IMG/VR virus record: IMGVR_UViG_3300013116_000108 | Coordinates: 140,101 to 204,100 of that record | Length of the DNA stretch: 64,000 bases | Direction: 5' to 3' (one strand) | Source of the DNA: a virus | Shown: positions 48,201-54,618 of the stretch, in pieces | Layout of the letters: the number at the start of each line of letters is the position of its first letter | Position numbering within the stretch: the stretch's first letter is position 1 | Notes under the pieces: model-generated | Databases searched by the model: none | The model's input: only the letters and a program-made list of their open reading frames with translations | What the model was told of the DNA's origin: nothing | Translations under genes and position numbers: made by a program

Positions 48201-49327
48201 TTGAGCTTAATGGAACTAGATTACGCCCACCGGTATTTACATACTTAACAAATGATAGTAGTTCAGCAACATACGACTTAACTACGTCAGCAGATATTAA
48301 TCATGCTACATTAACAAAGAGTGGCACAAAGGTTTATATTAATGGTGTACAAACTACAGCATATACTATTGTTACAGGATCAGATAGCACAATAAAAGCA
48401 GTTCAGTTAGATGAGGCTCCGGCACCTAATTCAAAAATTGATGTTGAAGTTACTGCTGGTGCTGATTATAATTTAAGTAATGCTACAACATTAAATATTA
48501 CAGGCGGTACATTTAGTGGCGGCGATAAGATTGTTGTAACAACATTTAACAATCATAATAATTTAAAAATGACAACTGAAACGTTTAAAGGCGGATCATC
48601 TAATGCTATTACAACTGAAATTGGTTTTGATGTTAGAGGATTTGAATCTGTGGCATTTGATGCCGTTACAGCAAGTGTTGTTAACATAGCAGAGTTTAAT
48701 ATATTTAAGACACCAACTAATATGTCTTACTTATGGGTTACTAAGAACGGTGTTAAAATGATTCCAAACCAAGATTATAAACTCGTAGGAAACAAAATAG
48801 CATTTTCTGATACATTACAAGCATCAGATATTACAATAGTAACACAATTTACAGAAGAAACTATTAAGCCAGCAATTGGCTTTAAAATCTTTAAAGACTT
48901 ATTTGATAAAAATCATTATTACAGATTGTCTGACAGACATTCAGCAATAACAACAGCAGACATTTTATCAGCAGACACAGAAATATCATTGAACAAAGTA
49001 TCTCAATTAACCGTACCTGACATTAGTTCTAATATTCCAGGCGTTATTTGGATTGGCAGTGAACGAATTGAATACTTAGAAATAGATAATATAAACAATA
49101 AAATTAAAAGGCTTAGACGTGGCACTAGTGGAACACATGTACCTAGTAGTCACCCAAATAATAGCCTTGTTATAGATATTAGCAATAGGCAAGAAATACC
49201 ATCAGCTCATGAAAAAACATGGTATAATACAACAGGAAGTAATGCTAGTGACGGATTAGGGTTACAAAATTCAACTACAGTACAAGCAAGTTTCTTACTT
49301 GAGGAACCAACTTACACAAAGAGCTAA
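36299..49327 (+). CDS. Giant baseplate-associated structural protein, 4342 aa
   Basis: One uninterrupted frame of 4342 codons follows gp6, where T4 has gp7. The N-terminus reads KTSSFLPKAYQTEKNKKFLS. Residues about 2177-2830 hold seven FG-GAP-like blades (for example FGDAICSDMDNQWLVVG, FGSVVKMSANELWCAVSAP, FGSSIAISNDTVYVGAPWED), the layout of an integrin-like seven-blade propeller. Two beta modules of the TGDGTTKAFTVD...LTFTSAP type interrupt the propeller, and related modules recur near the C-terminus. A conserved-looking block with NYINEVKPYHTKIREYVLGY lies near 3410. It is presumably a peripheral wedge or host-contact protein; no enzyme motif was seen. Confidence 0.8.
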   Translation: MAKRKTSSFLPKAYQTEKNKKFLSGTLDQLMNSSNLTRMDGYIGRRYSPSYKTTDNYLASSGLRSNYQLEPAIVLKKDSNIASDNDVGSIVTYDDLLHKLKNNSVNTTDHNKLFNQEFYNWSGFINFDTLVNYGSYYWLKDGPNAVTVTGKDIKTSGAWSTKYDSVNNEYTVSEIKGKNPTIYLRRGGNYTFTADQTAEFYIQTEPGSITGIEKASPTKSTREIYGVENNGSKNITFTVPPIDAQSWFDTDLSLLQDVNLVSNLPWNKVQGRDVDNLISLDSGIDNQRVLDGKTIIFIQDSDSATDNTNWTTTGIDYTQAPYKDTGFSVNNGQVATVDRQGVYQISIVSNKIVLSKVANITFTDKVYVTEGSTYAGRHFYKAVETNHITVIPILTAKLDTLYYQHATDKTAYGTIKIVSDVAQSIEPADFLGKKTYTAPNGVVFTNGLKITFDTTITETKYKNKSFYIEGVGDSIHLVDTTLTISETGSETKDYIVMARGAKDMNAWSRANKWFHKDVITAAATYNNEIISVDDSLRAVRPIIEYNAGLHLYNHGTTGISGVSLIDTTTTDALSNINGTSGSYVDSTELKAFDRIIFTKDNDLQTRKTIWTVGWRDINGDSTVDFLTLGNDDASEVTTGSSVVLNKGLTGKGKTYHWDGTNWIASQTKTKINQYPIFELYDSNGVSINDTSTYPSSDFLGNSLFKYSTGTGTNDTELGFPLKYRTFNNIGDILFDNTYVNETFNYKKTTGVTEISTATTLAKITHPYSGAVTYSNGWTKGIQKSRQYQQVEYTVEDVTVKSYNLGANPDVSTTALPTTFVYINNKRTKNFTIALEEGFYNCKIEDTLSLGDSITIQFYSQTTSKIGYYVVPKNLESNGQNEKFANITLGQLQNHITALIDTNKFFTGSLQGSNNLRDLSGAKETEGLITQHSSPMILPMIFSEHSNVNYVNSLKFANAEYEKFKSKFLNSLETLDGLDLTNVSETVDTIMEHVNANKSSTFPFYTSDMVPYGADVEITTYTITDDRDKTYEIDSIFDNTLPSNRAILVYLNDVQLYNDIDYTFESTSSNIRLIKTIAIGDVLKIADYNNTLGNYVAPTPTKLGLYPKFKPEIVSDNTYADTQTIIIGHDGSRTIAYGDTRDNVILELEKRIYNNIKTHYQENVFDIKKYTPGRWRETDTTVAEVNDILEDEFLRWTTKHRISYTDNTFFDANDSKTWNYKNFTDKLDKSLFKQSHWKGLFVYYYDTYKPHTNAWEMFGWTEKPTWWETRYGVAPYTSGNEVLWNDVRDGHRYTSATEFTASTLYKRENIYSMMPVTENGEICSPIDCLTTNAGDLSPSHSWKYGDGAPPEIAWKNSSSYPFSVQHLLSLIRPAEYFSQLFNKSQIVRGALTDQLVLTSTNQRQTPSDLKVDTSTTRYEGCGNYIADYLRWLNVDVQTNLTDILKNLDIKLVHKLEGYTDKKLIKVLAEQVSPTSTSNSVYVPDEDYAIHLHKTGPIKTIPYSGVIIQGNASGYTVFGYNLNNPRFTIHKPIENGNFKIHDVNDDRVVEYEDYSTEEESIPYGTSFDTKQEVANFLFSYQKYLTNSGYDFDNRMEDFGTQKIVANWTMSVKEFVHWSGQGWTPGSVITISPSSLRVRCLTSMGVADTLSNSQAETNVLNANYEPLRPGSYKMNRQDNEFELTPNEIAGGIYFVNAKLVEYEHVLVFNNVTRFNDVIYQPGLGNRQYRLRIVGNKTGGWDGSLSAEGFIYNDGNVPGWVENTNYSRGDIVKFRDRLYTSSVSHTSSNKFVYENWTQTDSFKIGLLPNFDTLGKNFESFYDINAVNLESETDKYGKGSIGYQNREYFNQIGMDDVSQVKFYQGMLQEKGTTNAVNKLIRSKFDKISSDINFYEEWAIRNAEYGATDLNSRVEIQLNEEGFIDNPQPITTLNTTQEKSSVDSKTEYLTSELFKAPADISYDWVPVRKNYVDGHKDNVFYDDLYPNAGYPKLTDADATLFYNKDTDTLKDLTPDMNVGYTLWVAEDETGDWDMKYLDTTSIEVTNCDGGTTGATYTWTTADDHSLQIGDIVVVKGFHTDDTKLLRNGVYTIQTVPTTSTFTTMGGGESGKDSEAGSSVLLKFKSIRFKDGEQITAPKLGWQTNDKFYVDKDEAGYWFVAKKNTKFTQQQSLTPLLGVANEEFGDAICSDMDNQWLVVGQKSQNRIQIYTPNPAELSQNAVINNSVNGVLELGASVSTGAPVWTKPPSTTDYKQVQGMFREDFLGKYEEWDNGKRWIVVGAPGTDSNKGAVLFYYYDSKSGTFLPGTIDQPTGLTTSAKFGSVVKMSANELWCAVSAPGDKKVFLYNRMAVSGESTYNTTGDGSTTEFVLDIWWSKITSASELYIRLDSTEQMATRDFTYNANTRTITFTSAPANGTAISISYLGGWRLAKTFTGTTADYGASISLDSNGRHLVIGAPNTTTVGSVTTTNMGAAEIKTRHWQCFTGDGTTKAFTVDVSDLTGVIVYQNGTPIDSIGSDSAVLWTVSGNTLTFTSAPQSNDEIAIWTNEWLSLQTIIPSGNGRQENGQFGSSAIEIDEAGQTIYVGVPEADGVIENSGLIQVFERNQKINQGKLILSSEKEGFSSYNAGESFYINGYKVTASGTTIESISTDINNANIPGITSTVTGDSPNQILSVSHSSGVLNTIDITPGVTGTIYKDIGLKPFTTPTDITLNQEITSGHKFGEVIRVSRNNDLLVVGCPSGSTRVYTTIDNKKTLFDGSGTRFTVQTYYTGSAHVFQKLGKNWVEADSLYTNNTSINDKFGSSIAISNDTVYVGAPWEDDGNTQNTGKIIRYGKSGELFSIDERETALVDIDRINKAFLYNKSTNNILAYLDYIDPIKGKILGEAEQNIDYKTSWDPAVYNYSTGVHQVNNGDDPWIAESFIGKIWWDLSELKFINYEQGDADYKSLFWGGLFPGSKIGIYQWVASDVPPVNYTPGVAKYGNDAYVQVDKINNATNNLETTYYFWASGITEINIDKTLSTEGIVKLIQDPTTNGGPFIQFIGNNQLALVNVSRYLEATNTVLAVEYDKKPNDKILHTEWELIPEGSPTLEIPEDLFNKIKDSLAGADKTGNIVPDINLSAGDKYGIKIRPRQGVFMNRYLALKEYLTYVNAVIKKYNIVDNLDFSLLNEEEALPLSTSGTYDEKVKTLTELSYIRVATKDIGYNALVETDSEVNGRWGIHTLQSDGTWLRTRTQSYDTKKFWSYIDWYEPGYTVDTNIDYRYTDFNKVYENESVIADKSIIKITTGDSWDLYVKEDGKHNLIGQKNGTLKFGDNLYDYVKTNYGFDTDGYDFNLMDTEPQIETRNIIDSIKNQILINDLQNEHNKLMFVLLKFVLQEQNYVDWIFKTSFVQVKHNLRALDQFPTYQRDNQEFVKNYINEVKPYHTKIREYVLGYNKQETYDSDVSDFDLPSTYDQITKTFRSPNKEKSHDSNTIENSNAYKMWRENYTYSVDSVRLSRWGIGYQTAPVLTFSAPQIAGGVTATATCTIKDNHIDVVTMTNKGSGYTEPPTVTVSGGSPTTDAIIHPVLGNAKTRKIKETLKFDRIKFSSDVKTWAKNTAYTTSDIIQYNNEAYTVNENFTSGASFDSDKLTVKADNTFNNAMDRTMAYYNPETGSDAVDLGTIFKGITYPGTKVQGPLFSAEPGFDKSKFDNKAFDNYDVDSDGRFVLSSRNLDLDLESKFNDTQLGLRPEDIIIDGSSKFVDAYSSHAPEEFVPGRVFDSLSINVRTSPSTDTDSDGALGFPIYAINYKGDGANKVFKFGDDKTGTDQEVIVWSKLGGRKASTDYTIDWTLKTVTFNTAPAVGEIIELTSFGNTGNSVLLDYEFTAYSSTSSVILPIKYSLITSKQYFITINGVSNTTGALTESGDSTLWTPASALGAGDNVRFMFFDVASSATRTYSKVTVDEFTWTSGAKTFTLTDGSDTDLARTDKIIVELNGTRLRPPVFTYLTNDSSSATYDLTTSADINHATLTKSGTKVYINGVQTTAYTIVTGSDSTIKAVQLDEAPAPNSKIDVEVTAGADYNLSNATTLNITGGTFSGGDKIVVTTFNNHNNLKMTTETFKGGSSNAITTEIGFDVRGFESVAFDAVTASVVNIAEFNIFKTPTNMSYLWVTKNGVKMIPNQDYKLVGNKIAFSDTLQASDITIVTQFTEETIKPAIGFKIFKDLFDKNHYYRLSDRHSAITTADILSADTEISLNKVSQLTVPDISSNIPGVIWIGSERIEYLEIDNINNKIKRLRRGTSGTHVPSSHPNNSLVIDISNRQEIPSAHEKTWYNTTGSNASDGLGLQNSTTVQASFLLEEPTYTKS

Positions 49328-49331
49328 ATAT

Positions 49332-50003
49332 ATGAATAAAGCAGAAAAAGATAAAGATATGAAAAACAATACTAAAGAAAACACAAACAATAAGCCAGAC
49401 GATACAGGAAATGTAAGCGTAGAAGGTCATATTAGAATATTTGACCCTAAAACTGGTGAAGAATTTGTCAATAAACGTAATGCTATTCACTATGAAAATA
49501 TGAGTGAAGCATTAGCGTTATCTATTGCTAATAAAACAACCGGTTTTATTCATGAATTATGTTTAGGAAACGGTGGTACTAGTGTTGATCCTACTGGAGT
49601 AATTACATATAAACCTGCTAATAGCAGTGGTACTAATAGTAGTTTATATAATCAGACTTATTATAAAGTAGTTGACGATTTATCAGCATTAAATACTGAT
49701 TCAGCTCGTAATAAAATAACAACATCTCACGTTGAAGGTACTGTTTATACAGATATCGTAGTAAGTTGTTTGTTAGATTACGGTGAACCAAGTGGGCAAT
49801 CTGCTTTTGATAATACAAATAATTTTGACGGAACTTATGTATTTGATGAATTAGGATTAAAGAGCTGGGCAGGCACAGTTAATACAGGTAAATTATTAAC
49901 TCATGTAGTGTTTCACCCTGTACAAAAGTCCTTAAATCGTTTAATTGAGATTGAATATACTGTAAGAATTCAAACTTTAACTAATCTGTCAAGTGTGAAT
50001 TAA
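49332..50003 (+). CDS. Baseplate/tail structural protein (gp8 candidate)
   Basis: The ATG at 49332 lies five bases after the giant gene's stop; a longer frame reaching back into that gene is not needed. The 223 residues include a charged N-terminus, then VEGHIRIFDPKTGEEFVNKR, NAIHYENMSEALALSIANKT, FIHELCLGNGGTSVDPTG and HVVFHPVQKSLNRLIEIEYT. I associate this with a conserved marine T4-like baseplate protein. Position after gp6 and the giant suggests gp8 or a fibre-attachment role; that is not certain. Confidence 0.65.
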   Translation: MNKAEKDKDMKNNTKENTNNKPDDTGNVSVEGHIRIFDPKTGEEFVNKRNAIHYENMSEALALSIANKTTGFIHELCLGNGGTSVDPTGVITYKPANSSGTNSSLYNQTYYKVVDDLSALNTDSARNKITTSHVEGTVYTDIVVSCLLDYGEPSGQSAFDNTNNFDGTYVFDELGLKSWAGTVNTGKLLTHVVFHPVQKSLNRLIEIEYTVRIQTLTNLSSVN

Positions 50004-50005
50004 AC

Positions 50006-50021
50006 GATAAATATATAAATA
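50006..50021 (+). promoter_or_regulatory. Paired late promoter elements before the fibre gene
   Basis: GATAAATA (50006-50013) runs directly into TATAAATA (50014-50021, exact consensus). They lie 20-35 bases before the ATG at 50041, giving the fibre gene its own late start. Confidence 0.65.
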
Positions 50022-50040
50022 ATGTTAGTGGAGAACATGA

Positions 50041-51513
50041 ATGGCATATACAGTTAACAAAACAAACGGAGGCGTTTTAGCAACCGTAAGCGACGGAACA
50101 ATAGATAGTTCTACCGATATTAAATTTATAGGTAAAAACTACTCTGGTTACGGCGAATTGCTAAACGAAAACTTTGTAAAATTATTAGAGAATTTCTCAA
50201 ACACATCGGCACCATCGGCGCCACTTGCTGGCCAACTATGGTGGGACAGTTCCAACAGTTTACTTAAAGTATACACTGGATCTGCTTTTAAAACAGTTTC
50301 AAGTTCTACATCAGCCTCTTCTGATCCAGCAGGGGGCGTTGTAGGTGACTTATTTTGGCATACAACTAATAACCAATTAAAAGTTTATAATGGTAGTGGC
50401 TGGACAACAATTGGTCCACTTACTACATCAGGTGCTGGACAATCAGGACCTGAAGTTGTATCAATTACAGATACATCAGCGGCGGCACACATTGTTGTTA
50501 AGATATGGGTAAATGATACAACAGTTGCTATAGTATCTAAAGATGCTACGTTTACACCAAACAGTTCTATATCAGGATTTGCTACAATTAAGCAAGGTTA
50601 CACAGTTAACTCCACACTTGCTTCAGCAAAATGGAACGGAACAGCGGAAAACGCAGACTCATTAGGAGGTGTTGCGGCGGCAAATTACTTAACTAGTAAT
50701 TCAAACGAAACAACATCAGGTACACTTAAAGTACAAAATGACACAGGGTTTTATGTAGGTGCTGACGACGATTACAGAATAAGTGTTGCAGGTAGCAACG
50801 TTACATTATCAAATAATACATCAGATGGTGATATTATTGTATCAGTTAACGACGGTGGTACTCCAACTACAGCATTAACAGTTGACGGTGCTACATCAAG
50901 AGTGATACTAGCAGGAGATCCAGCAGTGGCACTTGGTGCCGCAACAAAACAATATGTTGATAACCAACTTTCAGCAAGTGGTACAACATTATTAAGAGAC
51001 GGTAGTGCTACTATACAAGGTGATTTATTACCTGATAATAACAACACAAGAGATTTAGGTAGCAGTACTAAGAAATTTAATCAAATATTTGCTACAACGT
51101 TTGAAGGACAAAGTACTTCGGCACAATATGCTGACTTGGCAGAGCGATTTGCTATTGACAGTCCAGTAGCACCTGGTACTATAGTAGCATTGGGCGGATC
51201 TAAAGAGATTACAAAAGTAAACGAAGAATTAAGTGATACAGTATTTGGCGTTGTTTCAACAGCACCAGCATACTTAATGAATTCTAAAGCAGGTGACAAC
51301 GCCAGCCACCCTGCTGTAGCAGTAAGCGGAAGGGTGCCTGTAAAAGTAATAGGTACAGTTAAAAAAGGTGATAGACTTGTGAGTGCCGGTGATGGTATGG
51401 CAAGGGCCGCGTCAAAAGGCGAAGCAACATATTTCAATTGTATAGGTAGAGCACTTCAAGACAAAAATACTCATGAAGTTGGTGAAATCGAAGCATTTGT
51501 GATAATTAATTAA
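50041..51513 (+). CDS. Tail fibre protein with C-terminal chaperone/peptidase-like domain
   Basis: The 490-residue protein has two WWDSSNSLLKVYTGS/FWHTTNNQLKVYNGS-type repeats in its first 130 residues. A beta-rich shaft follows, with AATKQYVDNQL near residue 300. The C-terminal part reads YADLAERFAIDSPVAPGTIV, FGVVSTAPAYLMNS and HPAVAVSGRVPVKVIGTVKK. That end resembles autoproteolytic or chaperone tips (Peptidase_G2-like) of phage fibres. GGAG and a double late promoter precede it. It likely contacts the host surface. Confidence 0.75.
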   Translation: MAYTVNKTNGGVLATVSDGTIDSSTDIKFIGKNYSGYGELLNENFVKLLENFSNTSAPSAPLAGQLWWDSSNSLLKVYTGSAFKTVSSSTSASSDPAGGVVGDLFWHTTNNQLKVYNGSGWTTIGPLTTSGAGQSGPEVVSITDTSAAAHIVVKIWVNDTTVAIVSKDATFTPNSSISGFATIKQGYTVNSTLASAKWNGTAENADSLGGVAAANYLTSNSNETTSGTLKVQNDTGFYVGADDDYRISVAGSNVTLSNNTSDGDIIVSVNDGGTPTTALTVDGATSRVILAGDPAVALGAATKQYVDNQLSASGTTLLRDGSATIQGDLLPDNNNTRDLGSSTKKFNQIFATTFEGQSTSAQYADLAERFAIDSPVAPGTIVALGGSKEITKVNEELSDTVFGVVSTAPAYLMNSKAGDNASHPAVAVSGRVPVKVIGTVKKGDRLVSAGDGMARAASKGEATYFNCIGRALQDKNTHEVGEIEAFVIIN

Positions 51514-51543
51514 TATAACATAAAGGACTAAAAGGAAAATACT

Positions 51544-52479
51544 ATGGCATACTCGACAGGTAACACAATTACAGCCACTGACTATAATTCTTTTGTTACT
51601 ACTGTAAATGGCGTCATTGGTGTCGGTTCAGGCACTAAGGGTTACAACCAATCTACGCTATCATCAGTATCAGCAACAGACCAAATTACAGCGGCACACT
51701 GGACAGCACTATTAACGGCTGTTAACAACGCGGCAACACACCAAGGTACATCAGTAACTATACCAGGTGGTTCAGACACAGGATATCCAGCAACAGGTGG
51801 TGATATCCACGCTTTTGACGGATCTCAAACAATTGGCGGTGCTTCTTACTCATATGATTTAAGTACAGCAGTTACTGACATTGACACAAACTACCAAAAC
51901 GTAGACACAGGACAACAAACTACTGTAGCGTCTCAACACACTTCAACAAGAAGTGCTGACTGGGGTGGAGAAGCAGGTACGGCGGCTATTAACACAGACG
52001 TAACTTGTACTTTCGCAGATAATAATGCGGCTAGAGGATTTTTTAACACTGGTGGCGAATTACATATTACAATGGACCAACCAACAGCAACAACTGATCA
52101 GTCAACTAACTGGAATACAATTTTTGATACTTCAATAGGCACAATTAAGATGGGTTACACAGGAACTACACGAACTGGTAACGCTGGAACACCTAGCACT
52201 ACAATAGGTTTTCACGATCTAACTACATCATACCAAACAATTTTTGAAGGAACTAACATTGGTTCAGGCGCTTATGCGGCTAACGATGTATTAGTACAAG
52301 CAAAATACGACGGTGCTGGAGTTATTACTTTTCAAATTACATTAGACGATCAACATACGGCTGTATCTCCAAGTACAGTTGATACTGTTGAGTCAGGAAC
52401 TAACGCGGTTTTTGCCATAAGAAAATCAAGTGTTTATACTCCTGCTAATCCAGGTTGGGCTACAACAGATTCATTCTAA
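51544..52479 (+). CDS. Fibre-associated structural protein
   Basis: The 311-residue protein begins MAYSTGNTITATDYNSFVTT, a start I associate with marine phage structural proteins near fibre genes. It is low in charge, Thr/Gly/Ala-rich and probably all beta. AAAAGGA precedes the ATG. It is the last gene before the combined terminator-promoter at 52.5 kb, so it ends the late structural block. Confidence 0.7.
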   Translation: MAYSTGNTITATDYNSFVTTVNGVIGVGSGTKGYNQSTLSSVSATDQITAAHWTALLTAVNNAATHQGTSVTIPGGSDTGYPATGGDIHAFDGSQTIGGASYSYDLSTAVTDIDTNYQNVDTGQQTTVASQHTSTRSADWGGEAGTAAINTDVTCTFADNNAARGFFNTGGELHITMDQPTATTDQSTNWNTIFDTSIGTIKMGYTGTTRTGNAGTPSTTIGFHDLTTSYQTIFEGTNIGSGAYAANDVLVQAKYDGAGVITFQITLDDQHTAVSPSTVDTVESGTNAVFAIRKSSVYTPANPGWATTDSF

Positions 52480-52486
52480 AAAATAC

Positions 52487-52515
52487 TTGACACTATAGTC
52501 CTAACGTGTTATAAT
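52487..52515 (+). promoter_or_regulatory. Consensus sigma70 promoter for the glycan island
   Basis: TTGACA (52487-52492), a 17-base spacer and TATAAT (52510-52515) form a perfect consensus promoter. The predicted start, near 52522, falls inside the left arm of the adjoining terminator. It points at the long run of accessory genes to its right. Confidence 0.9.
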
Positions 52516-52549
52516 AGCGAGTATGTAAAAACTACTCGCTATTTTTTTT
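52515..52549 (+). terminator. Terminator of the late structural block, overlapping the promoter
   Basis: AGCGAGTA (52516-52523) pairs with TACTCGCT (52533-52540), extended by a T-A pair and followed by A and eight T. RNA coming from the fibre gene would fold it. RNA starting at the overlapping sigma70 promoter lacks most of the left arm and should read through. Confidence 0.88.
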
Positions 52550-52564
52550 ATCTAGGAAATCTCA

Positions 52565-52915
52565 ATGAACAAAGAAACTACAGAACTATTCAAAAAAGCA
52601 AATTACCGACAAGTACAAAATAATCAATTACAACTATTAAAAGAACTCAAAGATGAGAGACTTACTATTGGTTATAACGGTGGTATGTTTAATATCAATC
52701 CTACATTACTAAACTTACTAGATTTACTAGAACGTAAAGGTTATGAAAATGCTGTCATTGATGACAGAAACAATAATCCAATCGAAGTAGAAGTTAAAAC
52801 TTTTATGACATCGATATTAGATACTTACGTTCAAGAACAAAATAGAGCTCTAGCAGAGCAACGAAAAATAGTAACAGCAAGAAGTGTAGAAGAGATATTA
52901 ACATATGACGACTAA
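52565..52915 (+). CDS. Small protein of unknown function, first gene of the island
   Basis: The 116-residue protein is charged and mostly helical, with a central LTIGYNGGMFNINPTLLNLL strand-turn. The C-terminal helix QEQNRALAEQRKIVTARSVE is amphipathic. AGGAAAT precedes the ATG, only 16 bases after the terminator T run. Its 3' end overlaps the next gene by 11 bases. No family is recognised. Confidence 0.6.
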   Translation: MNKETTELFKKANYRQVQNNQLQLLKELKDERLTIGYNGGMFNINPTLLNLLDLLERKGYENAVIDDRNNNPIEVEVKTFMTSILDTYVQEQNRALAEQRKIVTARSVEEILTYDD

Positions 52916-53750
52916 AGGCGTAATAATATTTGCTAAAAACAACGAGCAATTTAATTATATAAAACAAGCAGAAGTGGCCGCTACTATGGCCAAGCATTTC
53001 CTTGGAGTTCCTGCTTCTCTAATTACATTAGAAGAAGACTATACAAACTATAGAACAAAAGAATTTGTAGATAGCGACATATGGGACAAAGTAATATACT
53101 TAGATGACATTAATATTGATGCTAATAAACGAGCAGTATATGTTAATAATAAAGCAGAAAAAATTACTTGGTATAATTTAGACAGATTACTTGCTTACGA
53201 TTTATCACCATACGATGAAACTATACTAATAGACAGTGATTACTTAATACAAAATTCAGTATTAAACAATGTATGGGGTAGTGTCGAACCTATGTTAATG
53301 AATACTGATAGTAGATTACCTAGTAAACACCAAGAACATATTTACGAAAAAGTTATTACAGACGGCTTTCCTAATATACACTGGTTTACTGTATGTTATT
53401 TTAGAAAATGTAAAGAAACAAAAGACTGGTTTACTATAGCAAAAGAAATAAAAGAAAACAACGATTTCTACAGTACAACATTTGCTAGTCCTTATACATT
53501 TTACAGAAATGATATAACAGCCGCGATTGCTTCGCATATTATGAACGGCTATACTGACGGATGGATCAAATCATTACCTACAAGACAGATTAACAGTTAT
53601 TCCCCAGAAAATATCATAGATATAAGCAAAGGAAGTATAACACTTAATACAAGCGAAGGTCCTGTTAGATTAAAAGATACAAATGTACACTTGCTAAACA
53701 AAATTGAAATAGAAAATAATTACGATAGGTTTATAGAACTTTATGGCTAG
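52905..53750 (+). CDS. Glycosyltransferase-like protein (GT-A, DxD)
   Basis: The 281-residue protein opens with KGVIIFAKNNEQFNYIKQAE and has DETILIDSDYLIQN near residue 105, where DSD is a DxD-type metal motif. The order fits a GT-A glycosyltransferase using a nucleotide sugar. GFPNIHWFTVCYFRK follows as the acceptor side. It overlaps both neighbours. Glycan modification of virion or host surface is inferred from the cluster. Confidence 0.6.
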   Translation: MTTKGVIIFAKNNEQFNYIKQAEVAATMAKHFLGVPASLITLEEDYTNYRTKEFVDSDIWDKVIYLDDINIDANKRAVYVNNKAEKITWYNLDRLLAYDLSPYDETILIDSDYLIQNSVLNNVWGSVEPMLMNTDSRLPSKHQEHIYEKVITDGFPNIHWFTVCYFRKCKETKDWFTIAKEIKENNDFYSTTFASPYTFYRNDITAAIASHIMNGYTDGWIKSLPTRQINSYSPENIIDISKGSITLNTSEGPVRLKDTNVHLLNKIEIENNYDRFIELYG

Positions 53751-54618
53751 AGAATATAAAAGACAGAGAGGCTTCTTTACTATAGCACAATACAGCGAGA
53801 AGTTTGGCGATTATCCTAGAATGGCTTATGCTTTAGCATTAAGTTTAAAAGCAAGTCAAATAGAAGCACCATTCTTAGCAGTTGGCATGACAGAAGAAGA
53901 TCAAAAACGTTTACCAGAAAACTATAAAGAAGTGTTTGACGAGATTGTTACAATTCCTTGGACAGACGAAGCATTACCTCATAACTGGAAACTACACAAT
54001 TGGTGGAAAGCATACCATATGACACCTTACAAAGAAACTATTTGTTTAGATGCTGATATGTTGTTTACACATGATCACAGTGACTGGTGGACTATATTAG
54101 GAAGACGTTTTCCTGTACAAATGTGTAATAACCCTGTTACATTTAAAGGACATAAAGCAAACGTAAGTTATTACAGCCAAGCATTTACTAGAAATAATTT
54201 ATACAGAGGATACGCGGCTTTAACTTATTTTAGGCAAAGCAAAGAAGCAAGAAAATTTTTTAATATGTGCGAAGATATATTTAAAAACTGGGACGACTAC
54301 AGTTGGGAATATATTAGACATAGCAAAAAACGTTGGGCGGCGACAGATGAAGTATACGGACTTGCTATTAGGTTATTAGAATGGGAAGATAAAGTTAAAC
54401 CTATTCCTAGTTTTACTTTTGTACATTTAAAATCAAAATGTCAAGGCTTATTAGATTATAAAGTACAAGATGTTAACTGGACTGACTACTTAACAGATAC
54501 ATGGGACGAAAATGGTAGATGTTTTATTAATAACTATTTACAAACAAAGCCACTACATTATCATGTAAAAGGTTGGCTAACAGATGATCATATTAAACGA
54601 CTTGAGGGACTGCTATGA
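53743..54618 (+). CDS. Glycosyltransferase-like protein (GT-A, DxD)
   Basis: The 291-residue protein has KETICLDADMLFTHDHSDWW near residue 100, with DAD as the metal motif. A long C-terminal part is rich in Trp and Tyr. Design matches the preceding gene, so the two may be distant paralogues acting in series. Overlaps of 8 and 4 bases with its neighbours suggest coupled translation. Donor and acceptor are unknown. Confidence 0.62.
   Translation: MAREYKRQRGFFTIAQYSEKFGDYPRMAYALALSLKASQIEAPFLAVGMTEEDQKRLPENYKEVFDEIVTIPWTDEALPHNWKLHNWWKAYHMTPYKETICLDADMLFTHDHSDWWTILGRRFPVQMCNNPVTFKGHKANVSYYSQAFTRNNLYRGYAALTYFRQSKEARKFFNMCEDIFKNWDDYSWEYIRHSKKRWAATDEVYGLAIRLLEWEDKVKPIPSFTFVHLKSKCQGLLDYKVQDVNWTDYLTDTWDENGRCFINNYLQTKPLHYHVKGWLTDDHIKRLEGLL

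Noticed and set aside
49299-49331. Upstream start for the gp8-candidate gene inside the giant gene
   Set aside because: The ATG at 49332 follows the giant gene's stop and gives a normal N-terminus; the earlier start would need a 29-base overlap without a ribosome-binding site.
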